A stretch of DNA of 9,290 nt from Alphaproteobacteria bacterium UBA2964. Its GTDB lineage: Bacteria > Pseudomonadota > Alphaproteobacteria > MPNO01 > UBA2964. The notes under the pieces are model-generated. The model was not told the origin of the DNA. It worked only from the letters and a program-made list of their open reading frames with translations, and searched no databases. Location of the stretch: positions 516-9,805 of the forward strand of contig DEBE01000077.1 in assembly GCA_002348425.1 (NCBI GenBank), written 5' to 3'. Positions 6,446-9,290 of the stretch are shown here, piece after piece; the stretch's first letter is position 1, and the number at the start of each line of letters is the position of its first letter. Position numbers and translations under genes: made by a program.

Positions 6446-7723
6446 ATGGTAATGAACTCAAAACCTGAGGATACAGAGCGACCCAAATCCTTTGCGGCTC
6501 TTCGGAACCAAGGTGCCCGCATATACCTGATCGGATCTTGCCTCGCAATGCTGGGAGACAGTATCGAACACGTCATCAGTTATTGGATTATATATGAGAA
6601 ATTTCAATCACCAGAACTAGGAGGGTTTGCAATAATTTCGCATTGGGGACCATTTTTGCTTTTCTCTTTTTGGGCAGGCTCTCTAGCCGACCGGTTTGAT
6701 CCGAGGCGTGTCATTCAAATTGGAATGTTGCTATTCATATTAGCCTCTCTAGGCTGGGGCTATTTTATAGTCACCGACAGTCTTGAAAAATGGCATGCTG
6801 CCATACTACTCACTATTCATGGTATGGCTGGCGTCTTATGGAATCCGGCTGGTCAACTTTTGGTGCACGATATAGTCGGTGGCCAGCAGCTTCAAAGTGC
6901 TATTCGTTTAATGTCTTCGGCTCGCATGTTGGGTTTCTTGATGGGACCCGCCATTGGTGGAATTTTGATGTTTGCCTTTGGACCAGCCACCGCCATATTC
7001 TTGAATATTTTAATATACTTACCCCTTGCCATTTGGCTTTGGAAGGCACCTTACGGACCTAAATTTCGAACAAAACAATCAGAAGAAGTTCGACAACGGG
7101 CAGTAAAAAGCTTTTCAGATGTAAAATCAGCGATTAAAGAAATTTATAAAATCCCGGTTGTATTTTCCATGACCATACTTGCGGGTGTTGCGGCGATGAT
7201 TGTCGGCAACGCACACCAAGCACAAATGCCGGAATTTGCGTATGATTTCGGTTTCTCTGATACCAGTATTCGGTACAGCATCTTGCTGGCTGCTACTGCT
7301 ACTGGTGCCTTTACGGCGGGAGTGGTGCTTGAATCAAAAAGTCTCTTGCCAGCAAAAGTTAATACGGCTTTTATCCTCGCTTTGATCTGGTGTCTGATGA
7401 TAGGAGGATTCGCAATAACGACAAACTTTTATTTCGCGGTATTATTGCTATTTGGAGCAGGTTTCGTTGACCTAGCCTTTAATGCAATGACCCGAACACT
7501 AGCACAAATTCATGCCCCAGCCCACCTACGAGGAAGAGCTATAGGGCTTTTCAACGTTGGTAGTTTGGGCATGCGAACATTTAGCGGTTTTACTATAGGT
7601 GTAGGAGGTGGATTTATTGGTATTCATTGGTCACTCGGGATAAGTGTTACAGTCCTTTTTGTAGTGATAATTATTCTTTTTGCCTACTGCGTAAATCGAA
7701 TCCAAGTCACCAACACTAACTAA
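6446..7723 (+). CDS. MFS transporter, ENTS/MFS_3-like
   Basis: 425 residues with about 12 hydrophobic segments, an inner-membrane major facilitator. The signature loop between helices 2 and 3 is GSLADRFDPRR (78-88), matching motif A (GxxxDRxxxRR). HLRGRAIGLFN (360-370) matches the RGRxxxL segment that I associate with the enterobactin-exporter-like branch (EntS, MFS_3). The N-terminal LRNQGARIYLIG start fits that branch too. Members export siderophores, drugs and other small molecules, but the cargo cannot be predicted and import is possible. A hydrophilic loop (about 203-230) separates the two halves. The start is uncertain: TTG 6443, ATG 6446 and ATG 6452 are in frame and none has a strong ribosome site. 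With the VOC stop 10 bases upstream, translation may depend on coupling. It is co-transcribed with the VOC gene and convergent with the aldehyde dehydrogenase gene. Confidence 0.9.
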   Translation: MVMNSKPEDTERPKSFAALRNQGARIYLIGSCLAMLGDSIEHVISYWIIYEKFQSPELGGFAIISHWGPFLLFSFWAGSLADRFDPRRVIQIGMLLFILASLGWGYFIVTDSLEKWHAAILLTIHGMAGVLWNPAGQLLVHDIVGGQQLQSAIRLMSSARMLGFLMGPAIGGILMFAFGPATAIFLNILIYLPLAIWLWKAPYGPKFRTKQSEEVRQRAVKSFSDVKSAIKEIYKIPVVFSMTILAGVAAMIVGNAHQAQMPEFAYDFGFSDTSIRYSILLAATATGAFTAGVVLESKSLLPAKVNTAFILALIWCLMIGGFAITTNFYFAVLLLFGAGFVDLAFNAMTRTLAQIHAPAHLRGRAIGLFNVGSLGMRTFSGFTIGVGGGFIGIHWSLGISVTVLFVVIIILFAYCVNRIQVTNTN

Positions 7724-7745
7724 TAACTCACTTGGCCCTAGGTTA

Positions 7746-9266
7746 CTAATTATCTGATTTTGACCTAGATACAACCATATCATACCAGGGTTTGTTATCC
7801 CGCGTTTTTGCATCATCAACATATAATGCCTTCAGCTCAGTATACTCATTAAGCCCTACGTCTCCAAACTCGCGACCAATTCCAGACTGTTTATACCCTC
7901 CGAAGGGCGCCCTCTCCGAAAGGATATGCCACTCGTTGATCCAAATTGTCCCTGACCGCAAACGTGAGGCGATATCTTTGGCCTTTACAATATCAGAACT
8001 CCAAATACCTGCTGAAAGGCCGAAAATGGAGTCATTGGCCATTTCAATCGCCTCTTCAACATTATTGTACATCATCACTCCCAGGACCGGCCCGAATATT
8101 TCTTCTCGTGCTATACGCATATTATTGGTTACACCAGTGAACAAAGTAGGCTGTATAAACGAGCCCTTTTCTAAACCTCCCGCCGTTTCTTGCTGCCCGC
8201 CACAAGCGAGCACCGCCCCTTCTTTTTTTCCAATTTCTATGTACCGAAGGACAGATTTCATCTGTCCTTCAGAGACCACCGGACCTAACTGAGTTGATGG
8301 ATCAAGGGGGTCACCTATTTTCATAGCTTTGAGTTTTTCTAACATTTCCTCTACAAAATTATCGTGACCCTTAGCGTCTAACATAAGACGGGTACCAGAT
8401 TCACAGACTTGGCCCTGATGATAAAAGGAAGCCCAAATTGAGCCATCGACAGCTATATCAAGGTCGGCATCCTCTAGGACAATATTTGCCCCCTTACCAC
8501 CACACTCCAATGTTACCTTCTTAAGTGTCCCTGCAGCTTTAGACATGATTTCACGACCAACTTCTGTTGATCCCGTAAATGCAACTTTATCAACATCGGG
8601 ATGCGTCGTAAGAGCCTCACCAATAACTCCGCCTGGTCCACTAATGATATTGACAACACCAGGAGGTATTCCCACCTCATCAAATACTTTCGCTAGTTCC
8701 AAAGCCATTACCGGCGTATCAGAAGCAGGTTTAAGAACTACCGTGTTACCGGTAGCCAACGCTGGACCAAGCTTCCAAATCGCCATCATATAAGGGAAAT
8801 TCCACGGGATAATTTGTGCACAAACCCCTATTGGCTCCCGAATGGTATAGTTGAAGGATCGGCCTTCTCTCATCAGCTTATCAATAGGCTGAGGCTCCGA
8901 ATTAAAGCGCTTAGCTTGCTCTCCAAAATACGTAAGTTGTCTCGAAGCAAGAAAAGCATCTGCTCCGGTTTTGTTTATGGTGCCACCAGAGTCAAGAGAT
9001 TCTAGGCGGGCGTAATCTTTCATGCGCTCCTTTAAAATCGCTGCTGCTTTTAAAATCAGGTCGCTACGTTCCTCACCAGACATGCGAGACCATGGACCAC
9101 TGTCAAAAGCGGTTCTAGCCGCTGTGACTGCCTTATCAACGTCAATGGCGGCAGCATAGGGAATACTGGCTATTTTTTCTCCATTAAACGGATTAATTGT
9201 GTCATAGCGATCACCGCTATCTGCATCGACAAATTGTCCATCGATATACATTTTATATGAATCCAT
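7746..9266 (-). CDS. NAD(P)-dependent aldehyde dehydrogenase
   Basis: Oxidises an aldehyde to a carboxylate in the cytoplasm. The 506 residues cover the full family length with the catalytic set intact. PWNFP carries the oxyanion Asn156, and VVLKPAS has the cofactor-contacting Lys179. FTGSTEVGR (230-238) is the Rossmann turn, LECGGK holds the general base Glu254, and GQVCESG holds the nucleophile Cys288. REEIFGPV contains Glu389, followed by the C-terminal PFGGYKQSGIGRE. It falls in the broad ALDH class that includes betaine-, gamma-aminobutyraldehyde- and aromatic-aldehyde dehydrogenases, and the substrate is not decidable. A second cysteine (Cys255) follows the general base, where Leu is common. 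The ATG at 9266 has GGAG at 9278-9281 (11 bases away) and CAGG at 9271-9274. Only 24 bases upstream are visible, so its promoter and any operon partners lie outside. It converges with the MFS gene, and a shared pathway is possible but unproven. Confidence 0.94.
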   Translation of the reverse strand: MDSYKMYIDGQFVDADSGDRYDTINPFNGEKIASIPYAAAIDVDKAVTAARTAFDSGPWSRMSGEERSDLILKAAAILKERMKDYARLESLDSGGTINKTGADAFLASRQLTYFGEQAKRFNSEPQPIDKLMREGRSFNYTIREPIGVCAQIIPWNFPYMMAIWKLGPALATGNTVVLKPASDTPVMALELAKVFDEVGIPPGVVNIISGPGGVIGEALTTHPDVDKVAFTGSTEVGREIMSKAAGTLKKVTLECGGKGANIVLEDADLDIAVDGSIWASFYHQGQVCESGTRLMLDAKGHDNFVEEMLEKLKAMKIGDPLDPSTQLGPVVSEGQMKSVLRYIEIGKKEGAVLACGGQQETAGGLEKGSFIQPTLFTGVTNNMRIAREEIFGPVLGVMMYNNVEEAIEMANDSIFGLSAGIWSSDIVKAKDIASRLRSGTIWINEWHILSERAPFGGYKQSGIGREFGDVGLNEYTELKALYVDDAKTRDNKPWYDMVVSRSKSDN

Positions 9267-9290
9267 AATGCCTGATACTCCATAAAATTC

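Noticed and set aside
7724..7745. Terminator between the convergent MFS and aldehyde dehydrogenase genes
   Set aside because: Only a weak CCTAGG palindrome and 4-base TAAC/GTTA arms are present, with no stable GC-rich stem or T-run.
7631..7822. Minus-strand open frame of 63 codons across the MFS and aldehyde dehydrogenase ends
   Set aside because: It overlaps both real genes in another frame and its translation looks random.
7792..8292. Long plus-strand open frame opposite the aldehyde dehydrogenase gene (also frames at 812-1168 and 8545-8793)
   Set aside because: These are antisense shadows of well-supported genes. Their translations show no recognisable domain and they lack ribosome sites.
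8484..8510. Cysteine next to the general base in the aldehyde dehydrogenase (LECGGK) as a novelty
   Set aside because: I recall the same variant in other members of this broad family. The catalytic Cys288 and Glu254 are intact.

Overview
The window looks like chromosomal DNA of a moderately AT-rich alphaproteobacterium. This rests on remembered family resemblance, not on a search: the membrane J-domain protein with a Tim14-like 'HPDxGGS' motif next to a von Willebrand A protein, and the style of the sugar-nucleotide genes. I see no rRNA, tRNA, CRISPR array, insertion sequence, phage gene or origin. Genes are tightly packed and no gap exceeds about 130 bases.

Left part (1-4433), all on the minus strand and probably one transcription unit read from right to left. 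In transcription order it holds a VWA-domain protein, a membrane J-domain protein, galU (UTP-glucose-1-phosphate uridylyltransferase), ugd (UDP-glucose 6-dehydrogenase), and the first 205 codons of a phosphomannomutase/phosphoglucomutase that runs off the left edge. The last three are the enzymes of the route hexose-6-P -> hexose-1-P -> UDP-glucose -> UDP-glucuronate, which supplies precursors for envelope or exported polysaccharide. The mutase start lies 2 bases after the ugd stop. The VWA and J-domain proteins are not sugar enzymes, and their link to the rest is unknown.

Middle part (4507-7723): a minus-strand Gfo/Idh/MocA-type NAD(P)-dependent oxidoreductase is divergent from a plus-strand pair, a two-domain VOC (glyoxalase/dioxygenase fold) protein followed 10 bases later by an MFS transporter. 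The 129-base divergent gap holds a perfect 7-base inverted repeat and two matching promoter-like signals, one on each strand, which suggests co-regulation of a small uptake/export and metabolism module of unknown substrate.

Right part (7746-9266, minus strand): a complete NAD(P)-dependent aldehyde dehydrogenase, convergent with the MFS gene and separated from it by 22 bases. It could serve the same pathway or be unrelated.

Most of the window is ordinary metabolism. The parts most worth a second look are the divergent regulatory region, the two-domain VOC enzyme with its transporter, and the J-domain/VWA pair.
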